Assembly (NCBI GenBank): GCA_022226935.1
Contig: CP092081.1
Coordinates: 3,657,967-3,721,966 of the forward strand
Reading direction: 5' to 3'
Source: Nitrospira sp.
Lineage (GTDB): Bacteria; Nitrospirota; Nitrospiria; Nitrospirales; Nitrospiraceae
Length of the DNA: 64,000 nucleotides
In this document: one piece after another, positions 54,880 through 62,534 of the stretch
Layout of the letters: every line of letters begins with the position of its first letter
Position numbering within the stretch: the first letter of the stretch is position 1
The notes under the pieces: model-generated
What the model saw: only the letters and a program-made list of their open reading frames with translations
The model's database searches: none
What the model was told of the DNA's origin: nothing
Made by a program: the position numbers and the translations under genes

Positions 54880-54940
54880 CTTGAAAACCGGAGATGGGGT
54901 AACCTATCCGCGAGTTCAAATCTCGCCCCCTCCGCCATAA
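54880..54940 (+). repeat. attR core, 61-bp direct repeat of element 1 (3' tRNA-Ser remnant)
   Basis: A perfect second copy of the tRNA-Ser(UGA) 3' half. The 5' half (acceptor and D arm) is missing, so this is not a functional tRNA gene. Confidence 0.95.
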
Positions 54941-55825
54941 TTTCACCAGTAATGTGAGGTTTTTTGTCAGAAATTGTGACTGAACTGTGGCTGAAGTCGG
55001 GCTGAGCACTTTGTAGAATTGATGCCCCCAGATCCGAATAAAGGCTTTCCACCATCATCAGCATGACGCTACAACTGTCAACCAACACATGCACATTGGA
55101 AACACCGTTAATTTCACTTCGCAGCTCTGAAAGGCTATCCAACTAATAGTGAGATACGGGGCGTAAGTAGGAAGGAACCTATGGGCAAAGATGTTTGCGT
55201 ACTGCAACCCTGACTAAAAAGTTTCCCGGTCTTCTATGTGGCTGCGCCAACTCAAGCAGCTTGGCCACCTTTCACAACGTCACATTCACCCGCTTTCCCT
55301 GCATCGTCCTTGTGGCCCTTGATGGCCCCATTGCTCCCTTTATCCCCTGATATTCTTCACCAGAGGCGTTTCTCCGAACAACTACGCACTTGCGTGAATA
55401 GGCAACCGCGTGGTTGACTGAAAAAGGGTGAAGGTCTCTGCCTTGGTTGTGCCCACCCAGGGTGGGAAGAGGTCTCGGCATCCTCCTGGCGAGATCTGCC
55501 TTCACCCCCAAACCTCAACTGTCAGATCACTTCCATCAATCCGCTTGCTGTGCCAGTCAGGGGAATGTTGCAGCCCAATAATAGCAACAATAAAATAAAC
55601 TATTGATCACAAGTAATTGATAATTAATATTTACTGCAATATTTAAAAGCGAAGATTTTCAGCAACTTCTATCTCCCCTCTTTTGCTTCGTTGTCATCCC
55701 CTCATTCACGGTATTCTCACCCTCCTACTTGCTCGGTATTGTTGAGCATGTGCAAGTCACCAGTCACAAGGACTCCAGCCGCCCAGCCCAGCGTCTCCAT
55801 TCCGCTCTATTCCACCGGAGGTCTT
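54941..55825. other. Gene-poor chromosomal interval after attR (885 bp)
   Basis: I see no supported gene. Short frames on the minus strand (about 54,960-55,142 and 55,272-55,511) have no RBS or recognisable domain and may be decayed remnants. From 55,560 to 55,660 there is a strongly AT-rich block (AATAATAGCAACAATAAAATAAAC and following) that stands out against the chromosome and may be a promoter region or the scar of another element. Confidence 0.4.
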
Positions 55826-56026
55826 ATGCACAAACAAGTTGGAAAAATCGGATCCGTGCGTCGAGAACTTCACGGGAAGGCTTGCCCCTTTTGCGGAGGA
55901 CAGAAGTATCAACTGGTGCTTCGCGCCCACACGCTCCCTTCTACCGACGGCCTCTTCGCTCGCTGCAGCCAATGTCAGAGAACCAAAGAAGTTGACGAAG
56001 ACCTCGGCCGCATCCTGTGGATGTAG
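55826..56026 (+). CDS. 66-aa zinc-ribbon protein
   Basis: ATG 55826 with GGAGGTCTT upstream. KACPFCGGQKYQLVLRA and LFARCSQCQRTKEVDEDLGRILWM give two CxxC pairs of a zinc ribbon. From memory, short proteins of this kind occur in Nitrospira genomes. The function is unknown. Composition is chromosomal. Confidence 0.65.
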   Translation: MHKQVGKIGSVRRELHGKACPFCGGQKYQLVLRAHTLPSTDGLFARCSQCQRTKEVDEDLGRILWM

Positions 56027-56080
56027 CAAGGAGAACGTTCAACTGATCCGCCGACCATCATGCCTGACGCACGAGGATCC

Positions 56081-56356
56081 ATGGCTAGCACTCACAAATC
56101 GATCAAAACACGAACTCATCAGAAGTCACACGCCTTGCGTATGCTACTGACCAGCGGAGTCATTCGAGGAGCGGACGTGGATCCTCCGGGGATGTCCGAC
56201 TCGCGATTCCAGACCAGCCCTACCCGCACTATCGACCCCAGTAAATCGGTGTATACCAAACTGGTGCATGCGACCGGGCACAAACGTCACGTGGGATTAC
56301 TCGCCCAGTGGCACACGACCTTTCTCGATATCCTGAAAGAGTTCGGGAAACGATAA
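56081..56356 (+). CDS. Hypothetical protein (91 aa)
   Basis: ATG 56081 with GAGGATCC before it; ATG 56060 is also in frame. Basic N-terminus (STHKSIKTRTHQKSHALRMLL), a middle with RFQTSPTRTIDPSKSVYTKLVHATGHKRH, and a C-terminal helix (LAQWHTTFLDILKEFGKR). Not recognised. It is followed by tRNA-Ser(GCU). Confidence 0.5.
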   Translation: MASTHKSIKTRTHQKSHALRMLLTSGVIRGADVDPPGMSDSRFQTSPTRTIDPSKSVYTKLVHATGHKRHVGLLAQWHTTFLDILKEFGKR

Positions 56357-56524
56357 CGCCTACGCACTCTCCTGCCACCTCCACCGCCGGAAAGAACCTC
56401 AAAATCATTCGAGAATCACTTGAGTGCGATCCACGCTCTGGGGTATGATCGCCCTTCTTCGAGTGGAAAGACCCTAGCCGACAGCGTCTAGGCGCGAGAG
56501 ATCCACACACAGTCTGTGGCTTGC

Positions 56525-56615
56525 GGAGAGGTGGCCGAGTGGCCGAAGGCACCGGTTTGCTAAACCGGCACAGGTCAAAAGCCTGTCGCGGGTTCAAATC
56601 CCGCCCTCTCCGCCA
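56525..56615 (+). tRNA. tRNA-Ser(GCU)
   Basis: 91 nt: acceptor GGAGAGG/CCTCTCC, anticodon loop with GCT (TTTGCTAAA), long variable arm, T-loop TTCAAAT, encoded CCA. The antisense strand contains the last codons of the second integrase frame. Confidence 0.96.
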
Positions 56616-57894
56616 TAACCATGGTGAAGAGTTGATTTTTTGGCGGTGATCCTGTAGACAGAAACCCCTTCTCAAATTCTACCGGAATGCCGAGGTAGCT
56701 CAGTTGGTAGAGCACAGCCCTGAAAAGGCTGGTGTCGACAGTTCGATTCTGTCCCTCGGCACCACAAATCAACCACTTAGGAAACTGGAATTTTTCGTAA
56801 CTGCCCAACTGTCCACTACTGCCCATCGTACCCTCGTCCTCTCGCCCCGTCTCCAGTAATTTTTGCAATAAAATCGTCTCAAGTTTTAGAACAGCTTCAC
56901 GCAGGCGGTGCTCCCAGTTATGGATGTATCCTTCGCCCATTCCATGGAGCCGATGCCCCAGAAGCTTCTCTATGACGGCATAGTCAATGCCCGCTGCAAG
57001 CAACCATGACGCTGCGGTATGCCGAAGGTCATGGAAATTCAAGTCATGAATTCCAACCCTGTGACACAACTCGGCCCACCGATGCTTGAAAGAATTACCG
57101 TCTTTCCACTGCCCAAAGAACCGACCACCAATTCGCGGCAAATCCCCATAAAGTGCCCTCACTGCTAAATTTGATAATGGCACCTCTTTGGGTACTCGCT
57201 TGTGCCGACTGCCCGGAGACGGCATCATCCACCATCCATCCGCACGCTGGACCAACCACTCTTCATGCGTCTCTATTAACTTCGATTGACGCAGCGTAGT
57301 GAGTAATGCGAACACCATCAGTCGGCGGACTGGATCTGACGCTTTACGAAACAGTCTTGAGAGTTCTTCAGTGCTGACCACCCGCTCTCGTGATTCCCAG
57401 TTCGGACTTGGAAGAAGCCGCAATCTATTTTTGTCCAGAGCGTCGATCTCAACAGCATAATTTAGAGCTGCTTGCAGAACGCCGCATTCTCTAGCAATGG
57501 TTCCCTCCGCAGCACCTTCGGCTCGACGCTTCATGAGATAGGCTAAGCCATGATCCATCGTTACTTTCATTAAGGGGACAGATCCAAAGTGCGGCACAAG
57601 ATGGCGGTTCAGAATAGTGCACGGTCGATCCAACGCCTTCAGTTTCTTCGCCGCAAGATAAGCCATGTACCGGGAAGCAAATTCCGAGAATACGGGTGAT
57701 TGCCGCGAAGTCTGCACTTTCGGCGCCTGCACACCTGCATTCACTTGAATTGCAACCATAACTTCGATCGCCGCCGCTTGCTCCTGCTCCCTTGTGAGAT
57801 CGTAGCCAAGTACAGGACGGTATCGAATGCCACCATACCTATAATCAAGAACAGAACAGATCCCACGGGGAGTCTGAGTTCGTTTAATATTCAT
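56575..57894 (-). CDS. Tyrosine recombinase (integrase) of the inovirus element, reading through tRNA-Phe
   Basis: 439 aa in the integrated state. Integrase features: RRLMVFALLTTLRQSKLIETHEEW (Arg), FHDLRHTAASWLLAAGIDYAVIEKLLGHRLHGMGEGYIHN (HxxR, His, Tyr). Beyond the catalytic part the frame passes into antisense tRNA-Phe (GAEGQNRTVDTSLFRAVLYQ and following) and ends inside antisense tRNA-Ser(GCU) (AERAGFEPATGF). The true C-terminus in the free phage genome must differ. The start overlaps the HTH gene by 4 bp. Confidence 0.87.
   Translation of the reverse strand: MNIKRTQTPRGICSVLDYRYGGIRYRPVLGYDLTREQEQAAAIEVMVAIQVNAGVQAPKVQTSRQSPVFSEFASRYMAYLAAKKLKALDRPCTILNRHLVPHFGSVPLMKVTMDHGLAYLMKRRAEGAAEGTIARECGVLQAALNYAVEIDALDKNRLRLLPSPNWESRERVVSTEELSRLFRKASDPVRRLMVFALLTTLRQSKLIETHEEWLVQRADGWWMMPSPGSRHKRVPKEVPLSNLAVRALYGDLPRIGGRFFGQWKDGNSFKHRWAELCHRVGIHDLNFHDLRHTAASWLLAAGIDYAVIEKLLGHRLHGMGEGYIHNWEHRLREAVLKLETILLQKLLETGREDEGTMGSSGQLGSYEKFQFPKWLICGAEGQNRTVDTSLFRAVLYQLSYLGIPVEFEKGFLSTGSPPKNQLFTMVMAERAGFEPATGF
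56689..56764 (+). tRNA. tRNA-Phe(GAA)
   Basis: 76 nt: acceptor GCCGAGG/CCTCGGC, D-loop AGTTGGTAGA, anticodon loop CTGAAAA (GAA), T-loop TTCGATT, encoded CCA. The adjacent integrase gene reads through it in antisense, marking it as the probable attachment site of the inovirus element. Confidence 0.96.
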
Positions 57895-58157
57895 TTCGAC
57901 TGACTCTCTTTTGGTAAGACGAAAATGGCCCTACGACGACGGATTCGGGGAAGCCGTTCGGAATTCGCGCTAGTTTTGACGCTCGTAAGATTCCCTGCTG
58001 CGCCCTCTTGCCTACTGCGCACCCAAGCTTCCAGATCTTCCAGAACGTAAACCAGCTTACCTGCATAACGAACACGTGGAATATCCTTCAACGTGTACAT
58101 TGTTCGACGACTGAGGCGTAGAAAAACAGCAGCTTCAGCAATAGTAAGAATGGTCAT
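57891..58157 (-). CDS. AlpA/excisionase-type HTH protein
   Basis: 88 aa: TILTIAEAAVFLRLSRRTMYTLKDIPRVRYAGKLVYVLEDLEAWVRSRQ is an HTH_17 fold, followed by a basic tail. It overlaps the integrase start (ATGA), so both are translated together, as expected for xis-int. Confidence 0.78.
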   Translation of the reverse strand: MTILTIAEAAVFLRLSRRTMYTLKDIPRVRYAGKLVYVLEDLEAWVRSRQEGAAGNLTSVKTSANSERLPRIRRRRAIFVLPKESQSK

Positions 58158-58307
58158 ACGGTACTCAATGAATCACGGCAAATACAAGGCTGGCGCCACT
58201 TCACAGGGAGTCTTGCGTCACGAATGCGCATCTTAGAGAAAGGCAACACAATGCCAGCACGAAATAAAAGAATGCCTCCATAACGGGTGCAGCCCGTGGC
58301 TGAGGAG

Positions 58308-58370
58308 CAGCGGGGCAGGCCTTCCCGGTTCCCACCGTGCCGGTCTCCGCCCCTCCAGGCCTGCCCGCTG
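58308..58370. other. Large inverted repeat, candidate inovirus origin or packaging signal
   Basis: CAGCGGGGCAGGCCT (58308-58322) pairs with AGGCCTGCCCGCTG (58357-58370) with one bulged G. Two further hairpins flank it: ACGGG/CCCGT near 58,283-58,297 and a perfect 11-bp stem GCCCCACCCTT/AAGGGTGGGGC at 58,400-58,429. The stretch 58,158-58,457 has no gene. Filamentous phages keep their origins and packaging hairpin in such an intergenic region. Confidence 0.45.
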
Positions 58371-58457
58371 CGAGAGCCCCGCGCCGCCTCCTTCGTTACG
58401 CCCCACCCTTGGTTGGTGAAGGGTGGGGCTAGAACATAATTTCAGAAGGAGGCGGAC

Positions 58458-58961
58458 ATGTCCGTTGATAGCTCTCTCGGTTCCTCGAACGGTGGACGGC
58501 CACTGAGCCCGGTTCGGAAATACGGCATCCCGCGCTACCGTGTCACACTTGTTCGCGAGGGCCGTGCCATGCCGGCTACGGAATCGGTGCATACGTCGGA
58601 GGGTGCGGTCGCCATCCTCCGACCGTTGTTTGACGGTCTGGACCGGGAGCAGTTCCTCATCTGTGGCCTGGACGCCAAGCACAAGCTCATCGGCATCAAT
58701 GTCGTCTCGACGGGCTCGCTGAACCTGACGATTGTCCATCCCCGCGAAGTCTTCAAACCACTGATCCTCATGAATGCCGGTGCCTGGCTCTGTGCCCATA
58801 ATCATCCGTCCGGGGACATCACGCCCAGTCCCGAAGATCGCGTCTTGACCAAACGACTGCGCGAGGCCGGCGACCTCTTTGGGATTACTCTCCTCGACCA
58901 TCTCATCCTCGCCGAAGAACACTACTACAGCTTCGCCGACCAGGGCTGGCCCGGCGCTTAG
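58458..58961 (+). CDS. RadC-family JAB/MPN-domain protein
   Basis: 167 aa starting at ATG 58458 behind AAGGAGGCGGAC. After a 25-residue leader: YRVTLVREGRAMPATESVHTSEGAVAILRPLF, then LIGINVVSTGSLNLTIVHPREVFKPLILMNAGAWLCAHNHPSGDITPSPEDRVLTKRL with the JAMM metal site (HNHPSGD...D). RadC-like proteins are common in mobile elements and have suggested roles in recombination or anti-restriction. It is the only plus-strand gene of the provirus, divergent from xis-int. Confidence 0.88.
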   Translation: MSVDSSLGSSNGGRPLSPVRKYGIPRYRVTLVREGRAMPATESVHTSEGAVAILRPLFDGLDREQFLICGLDAKHKLIGINVVSTGSLNLTIVHPREVFKPLILMNAGAWLCAHNHPSGDITPSPEDRVLTKRLREAGDLFGITLLDHLILAEEHYYSFADQGWPGA

Positions 58962-59086
58962 CGCAACAGCCGCAACACCCAGGCGGCCCCGGCGGCCACC
59001 AGCGCGAGACCAATCGCCGCTGTCCCCCAGGCGACCAAATCGGTGGCCAAGGCATTGCCGATCGTTTGAATCTGTGACGCCGTCAT
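58958..59086 (-). CDS. 42-aa single-helix membrane protein of the inovirus
   Basis: The frame starts MTASQIQTIGNALATDLVAW, then GTAAIGLALVAAGAAWVLRLLR: one TM helix with a basic end, like an inovirus coat protein without a signal peptide. GGGAG precedes the ATG. It lies downstream of the coat-gene terminator and overlaps the end of the RadC gene by 4 bp on the other strand. Confidence 0.6.
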   Translation of the reverse strand: MTASQIQTIGNALATDLVAWGTAAIGLALVAAGAAWVLRLLR

Positions 59087-59139
59087 GCTCCATCTCCCTT
59101 GTCATCACTTTCAGCATGTTCTCTTAGTTTGAAGGAAAG

Positions 59140-59165
59140 GAGGCAGGCTGCTGCCAGCCTGCCTC
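59140..59165 (-). terminator. Terminator hairpin behind the major coat gene
   Basis: A perfect 11-bp stem GAGGCAGGCTG/CAGCCTGCCTC with a 4-base loop, followed on the minus strand by CTTTCCTTC. It sits 12 bp after the coat gene stop, where filamentous phages have their central terminator. Confidence 0.65.
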
Positions 59166-59177
59166 GATGGGCTACGC

Positions 59178-59390
59178 TTAGCCCACAATTGCGCGGACGC
59201 GCTTAAAGGCGTAAATCGCCAACGCCACGCCAATCAAGGCCGTGGCCCACAAGAGCAGATCCGCCCGCACCGTGGCCACATCCGCCGACACTGGAAACAA
59301 CTGCGCCTGCGACAGCGCCGGAAGACCCAAGGCGAATACGAACGCCATGAGCACCCCGCCAAGCCCTTTGACCCAACCCCATCCCTTCAT
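59178..59390 (-). CDS. Inovirus major coat protein (pVIII-like)
   Basis: 70 aa from ATG 59390, preceded by AAGGAGGTGCCGT. A signal peptide (KGLGGVLMAFVFALGLPALSQA, cleavage after SQA) leaves a mature chain of about 43 residues: a short acidic/polar start, a TM helix (LLLWATALIGVALAIYAF) and a basic end KRVRAIVG. This is the exact build of pVIII. A longer in-frame start (59426) is not needed. Confidence 0.82.
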   Translation of the reverse strand: MKGWGWVKGLGGVLMAFVFALGLPALSQAQLFPVSADVATVRADLLLWATALIGVALAIYAFKRVRAIVG

Positions 59391-59462
59391 ACGGCACCTC
59401 CTTGTGTTGTTGGTGGGTCCGTCCACCTCCGCCGCCGGATGAATCGCCGACGGTCGATCGCC

Positions 59463-59570
59463 TCAGTGGTTCTGAGGCAGAATCAACTTGATAATCAGTC
59501 CCACGGCAAAGCCGCCGAGCCAGAAGATCGCGGTGAAATAGGTCATCGCCTCAATCGCCGGCAGGTCCAT
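59463..59570 (-). CDS. 35-aa single-helix inovirus protein
   Basis: The frame MDLPAIEAMTYFTAIFWLGG continues to FAVGLIIKLILPQNH. One TM helix, ATG 59570 behind GGGAGTGTTCT. It overlaps the end of the Zot gene by 20 bp. Size and position suit a pVII/pIX-like minor tip protein (inference). Confidence 0.55.
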   Translation of the reverse strand: MDLPAIEAMTYFTAIFWLGGFAVGLIIKLILPQNH

Positions 59571-60558
59571 AGAACACTCCCTCGCCAATCAATCGCATCG
59601 AGCCCTCTTCATAGATTTCTGAGACCATCAGGCCATACCGCCCTGTTATTTGGGCCGCCGTCAGGATTTCGCCGCTGTCCAGGAGATACCGCCAGCCTTG
59701 ACGGTCCTTGCTCATGCCCGCACCACCAAGGATTCGCACGGGTCGCTTCGGGACGGGCGGAGTCGTTGGTGCCGGCGGAGACATTCCCAATGGGTTCAGA
59801 AGACTGGCCGAACCGGAGAGTGGGGCGCCGATCGTTGTAGTTGGGACCGGAATTGATCCCGCCGCAGAGGCCGGCTTCGTCGAGCTCAACGACGACCAGG
59901 GCCGCCAGAACATGAGGCCAATGGCAAATAAACCTGCGGCAATCCCGATCGCTACCCGAGTCGACTTGAACACGGTATGGCTGCGTTTCTCTTCACGGAT
60001 CGCCGCCGCGGCATAACTCGAATAGTAGGCATAGATCGACGGCGAGTATGTGCCAACAAAGGCCCGGATGACTTCATTATCCTCGGGGTTGCCGCGCACC
60101 TTGCCCTGATACTTCTTCGAGAGCCCGACAAAGGCGAGCTTCCGAAATTTCACCGTGGCTTCAATGAGTCTCGTGACACCTTGGGACATCTGCCGGAAGT
60201 CCTGGCTCATGAGGAGAATGTCCACGCCGTAATGTCGATGGGTTTCGAGCCAACGGAGCAGACCTGGTTCCACCTTTTGCATGGACCGAAAGACGGTCTG
60301 GGCTTCGTCGATAATGACGGCTGAGCCCGGCTCGACGTGTGGAAAGGCCTGGAGGACTTCGACGGAGTCTTTCCAGATCGTGATTTGTTGTTCGAGCACG
60401 GAGAGATCAATGCCGGTAAAGAGTGACAACCGATCCAGATAGATGCCATCGACGGCGATATAGAGCCGCCGGCCCTGCTTCACCCAGGGCAGAAACTTCT
60501 CGCAGATCGCGTGGTACGACTTGCCCGAGCCTGGCACTCCTTCATACAGTTCGATCAT
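59551..60558 (-). CDS. Zot/pI-family assembly ATPase
   Basis: 335 aa from ATG 60558. IELYEGVPGSGKSYHAI (Walker A), GSAVIIDEAQTVF (Walker B), LETHRHYGVDILLMSQDFRQM, then a single TM helix near 220-240 (VAIGIAAGLFAIGLMF) and a Pro-rich periplasmic part. Zot/pI pumps the ssDNA-protein complex through the inner membrane during filamentous phage assembly. ATGA overlap with the preceding 28-aa gene. Confidence 0.9.
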   Translation of the reverse strand: MIELYEGVPGSGKSYHAICEKFLPWVKQGRRLYIAVDGIYLDRLSLFTGIDLSVLEQQITIWKDSVEVLQAFPHVEPGSAVIIDEAQTVFRSMQKVEPGLLRWLETHRHYGVDILLMSQDFRQMSQGVTRLIEATVKFRKLAFVGLSKKYQGKVRGNPEDNEVIRAFVGTYSPSIYAYYSSYAAAAIREEKRSHTVFKSTRVAIGIAAGLFAIGLMFWRPWSSLSSTKPASAAGSIPVPTTTIGAPLSGSASLLNPLGMSPPAPTTPPVPKRPVRILGGAGMSKDRQGWRYLLDSGEILTAAQITGRYGLMVSEIYEEGSMRLIGEGVFYGPAGD

Positions 60559-60641
60559 CGAAGACTCCTGAGATAGACCCAGATCCACAGTGCGAGGATC
60601 ACCGTCCACGCATAGGCCCACCCGACCACCAGTTGGTTCAT
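60555..60641 (-). CDS. 28-aa single-helix inovirus protein
   Basis: MNQLVVGWAYAWTVILALWIWVYLRSLR in two pieces: a hydrophobic helix rich in Trp and a basic end (LRSLR). Start and stop overlap the neighbouring genes by 4 bp on each side (ATGA), which argues strongly that this tiny frame is translated. Confidence 0.65.
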   Translation of the reverse strand: MNQLVVGWAYAWTVILALWIWVYLRSLR

Positions 60642-60913
60642 GAGCCCCACCGGACGAATGGAATGGTTTGCAGAATAAAGCGAGTCCCCATGGCGCTCGC
60701 CACGATGGCCAGCGCCTGACTCATGCCCGTCGCGCCCAGCACCCACGCATATTGATCGGGAATCACTGGCAGGGTGAGGCCTGCCGTCCCGATGGTGGCG
60801 AGCGTGCTGTCCGCCACGGAGAGCACAGAATCCCAGATACTCAATCCCCAGTCTGTGAGCGAGAAGAAGAACTCCTCCAGCCAGCAATAGATGAGGGTCA
60901 GGATGGCCGTCAT
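60638..60913 (-). CDS. DUF2523/pVI-like inovirus membrane protein
   Basis: 91 aa from ATG 60913. Hydrophobic N-terminal helix (TAILTLIYCWLEEFFFSL), a second one around LATIGTAGLTLPV, and MSQALAIVASAMGTRFILQTIPFVRW. The place between minor coat and Zot is that of pVI-like proteins, which connect the pIII cap to the filament. Both ends overlap neighbours by 4 bp. Confidence 0.72.
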   Translation of the reverse strand: MTAILTLIYCWLEEFFFSLTDWGLSIWDSVLSVADSTLATIGTAGLTLPVIPDQYAWVLGATGMSQALAIVASAMGTRFILQTIPFVRWGS

Positions 60914-62178
60914 GTGGTCTGGCCTCCTCCGACAAAGATGATCCGGTAGGCCGCAATAGAGGCCGTCGCAATGACCAAGGTCCGTAGCACCGTGAAGAAC
61001 CAGGCCCATTGATTGAAATCGACCTGCTGGCTACCAAAGAAGGCTGAGGGCAAGGCAATCACCGGCAAGGTCGAAGGCCACGTGAGCGACTTCAAGAGAT
61101 TCAGCGTGCCGAGTAAGCCACTCGTCGCCCAGATGGTTTGATGGGCTTGGAGGACCGTCCCGAAGGTCCGGGCTTCATGCGAGCCGACGGCACACGAGGT
61201 CGTCGCCTGTGTTTCTTCATGCTGCGTCGTCGAGCCATCGGGATTCTGGGTTGTCGTCGTCGTGGTGGTCGTCGTCTGCTGTTGCGTGTTCTGTTGCGGC
61301 GTACTGGCCGGAGGTGGGACCGTGTCCACCACCACGATGTCGCCAGCAGGCACGGGCTTCGGCTTCACCGTTGTTGGCATTTCGGTTGGCGTGACTGCCT
61401 GGGAGATGGTGGTATCGGCCGGCTGGGTTGTGCCATTCGTGCCGACGGGATTTGTATGAGCCTCAACGGACTTCGGATCGCTGGCCGGAAGGCCCCCGAC
61501 GAAGTTGGCCACTTGCTGTTGAGTCGGCGGAATCAATGCGTCTTGAATCGGTGAGGTGGAACCGGGAATCCCCTTGCGATGGCAGACATAGAGGTTGTAG
61601 CCACCCACCGCCGGACCATTCACAAAGAAGTTGCCGGGAAAGAAGACGGCCGTGCTGAGGCTTTGAAAGGGCCCGACGACCCAATCGTGCAGATACTCGC
61701 TGTCCACCGCACAGAGCGGGACATTCGTCGCGCTGAATTGGATGGTCGCATTCGGATAAGCCGGATTGCCGGGCGTGTTGGTGCCGAGACCGGGAAAGGT
61801 CTGCACGCCGGTATTCGAGCTCGCGACTTGCCAGCCGCCCGGCGTGGAGGCGGCGGTTTTGACGGCAGAGAGATCGCTCTGTGAGTAATACATCTGGGCC
61901 AACACCAGACCGGCACTGCCCCCCAAGGCCGCCCAGCCGACCGGACCGGCGACCATGCGCACCGCTATCGAGGCGGCCGAAGGTGCCAGAGCGGCCGTGG
62001 CGACTTGGGAGGCTAGCGCCGACCGTTGGGCGGCCAGATAGGCTATGCGTTCAGCCTGCGCGACCACCCTCGAATACTGCGTCGCGGTTTGCGCAAGAGA
62101 TTCGCCCGGTGCTAGACAGAACGAGACCAACAGGCCCCAGATAAGTGAGAGATAGCTGGTGAGAGACAACAGTTTCAC
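60910..62178 (-). CDS. Inovirus minor coat/adsorption protein (pIII-like)
   Basis: 422 aa with GTG start at 62178. A signal peptide (LSLTSYLSLIWGLLVSFCLAPGESLAQ) is followed by a helical part, a beta-rich receptor-type domain with Cys, a Pro/Thr/Gln low-complexity linker (QQNTQQQTTTTTTTTTQNPD) and a C-terminal membrane region (FFTVLRTLVIATASIAAYRII). This order, N-terminal adsorption domains, flexible linker and C-terminal anchor, is that of pIII. The host-range determinant would be in residues 80-240. Confidence 0.78.
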   Translation of the reverse strand: MKLLSLTSYLSLIWGLLVSFCLAPGESLAQTATQYSRVVAQAERIAYLAAQRSALASQVATAALAPSAASIAVRMVAGPVGWAALGGSAGLVLAQMYYSQSDLSAVKTAASTPGGWQVASSNTGVQTFPGLGTNTPGNPAYPNATIQFSATNVPLCAVDSEYLHDWVVGPFQSLSTAVFFPGNFFVNGPAVGGYNLYVCHRKGIPGSTSPIQDALIPPTQQQVANFVGGLPASDPKSVEAHTNPVGTNGTTQPADTTISQAVTPTEMPTTVKPKPVPAGDIVVVDTVPPPASTPQQNTQQQTTTTTTTTTQNPDGSTTQHEETQATTSCAVGSHEARTFGTVLQAHQTIWATSGLLGTLNLLKSLTWPSTLPVIALPSAFFGSQQVDFNQWAWFFTVLRTLVIATASIAAYRIIFVGGGQTT

Positions 62179-62249
62179 AACCGTCCAACTCCAAGGCCGG
62201 TGAGGAAGGCCAGTAACAGGACCGCCACGAGAATGATGGTGAGATCCAC
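62175..62249 (-). CDS. 24-aa single-helix inovirus protein
   Basis: GTG start at 62249 behind GGAGGAAGGCTG. The frame MDLTIILVAVLLLAFLTGLG, VGRL is one TM helix. The stop overlaps the GTG of the minor coat gene by 4 bp (GTGA). Comparable to the tiny tip proteins of other inoviruses. Confidence 0.55.
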   Translation of the reverse strand: MDLTIILVAVLLLAFLTGLGVGRL

Positions 62250-62270
62250 CAGCCTTCCTCCCTTTAGCCG

Positions 62271-62534
62271 TTACTTCACGACGTCTAAGCCAGTGAGGTC
62301 GAAAAACGTACGTCCGGTCTGTTCGAACTTCCGCACTTCGATCGACGCCTTGGCCTGTTTGCCCTCAGCCTGCTTACAGACCTCGATCAGCGACATCTGA
62401 TCCTCGGGAATGCCCAATCGCAGCACGCCTGGGTCCTTGCCCTTCACATAAAAGTCCACCGATCTGTAGACCTTGCCTTCCCGGCTCCTCCGTTCGACAT
62501 ACCCCTGCACCGCCCCCTCGGCTTTGACTTGCAT
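62271..62534 (-). CDS. Probable ssDNA-binding protein (pV-like)
   Basis: 87 aa, ATG 62534 behind an ideal AAGGAGGGGTGAAC. Beta-rich and small: VQGYVERRSREGKVYRSVDFYVKGKDPGVLRLGIPEDQ, then ASIEVRKFEQTGRTFFDLTGLDVV. Size, charge pattern and place between Rep and the coat genes suit the gene V-type ssDNA-binding protein that coats the genome before assembly. No sequence motif proves it. Confidence 0.6.
   Translation of the reverse strand: MQVKAEGAVQGYVERRSREGKVYRSVDFYVKGKDPGVLRLGIPEDQMSLIEVCKQAEGKQAKASIEVRKFEQTGRTFFDLTGLDVVK

Larger units (their letters stand above)
41070..54940. mobile_element. 13.9-kb integrative element 1 (satellite-like) in tRNA-Ser(UGA)
   Basis: Bounded by 61-bp perfect direct repeats of the tRNA-Ser 3' half (41070-41130, 54880-54940). 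Contents from left: integrase, Xis-like protein, small proteins, glycosyltransferase, HTH protein, DUF3854 primase-helicase, a run of small HTH/zinc-ribbon genes, HTH/zinc protein, exported protein, a HEPN/RHH module and a helicase-nuclease. No capsid, tail, conjugation or transposase genes are seen. Integrase, xis and primase without structural genes is the build of phage satellites (PICI-like). Base composition drops visibly in the right third, so cargo and backbone have different histories. Confidence 0.88.

Noticed and set aside
54880..54940. Second tRNA-Ser(UGA) gene
   Set aside because: Only the 3' half is present, so it is the attR core, not a tRNA gene.
54824..55009. Minus-strand frame containing the phrase [20 protein letters not shown]
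   Set aside because: This phrase is antisense tRNA-Ser, a well-known annotation artefact. In the integrated state it is not a gene, but its end supplies the integrase tail in the excised form.
55272..55511. 79-codon minus-strand frame
   Set aside because: No ribosome site and no recognisable domain; kept only as part of the gene-poor interval.
58233..59117. 294-codon minus-strand frame over the RadC gene
   Set aside because: Shadow of the RadC-type gene and of the hairpin region; no domain.
60642..61058. Upstream extension of the 28-aa inovirus frame to 167 codons
   Set aside because: The extension is out-of-phase antisense-like sequence over two well-supported genes. Only the final 28 codons, with ATGA overlaps, are credible.
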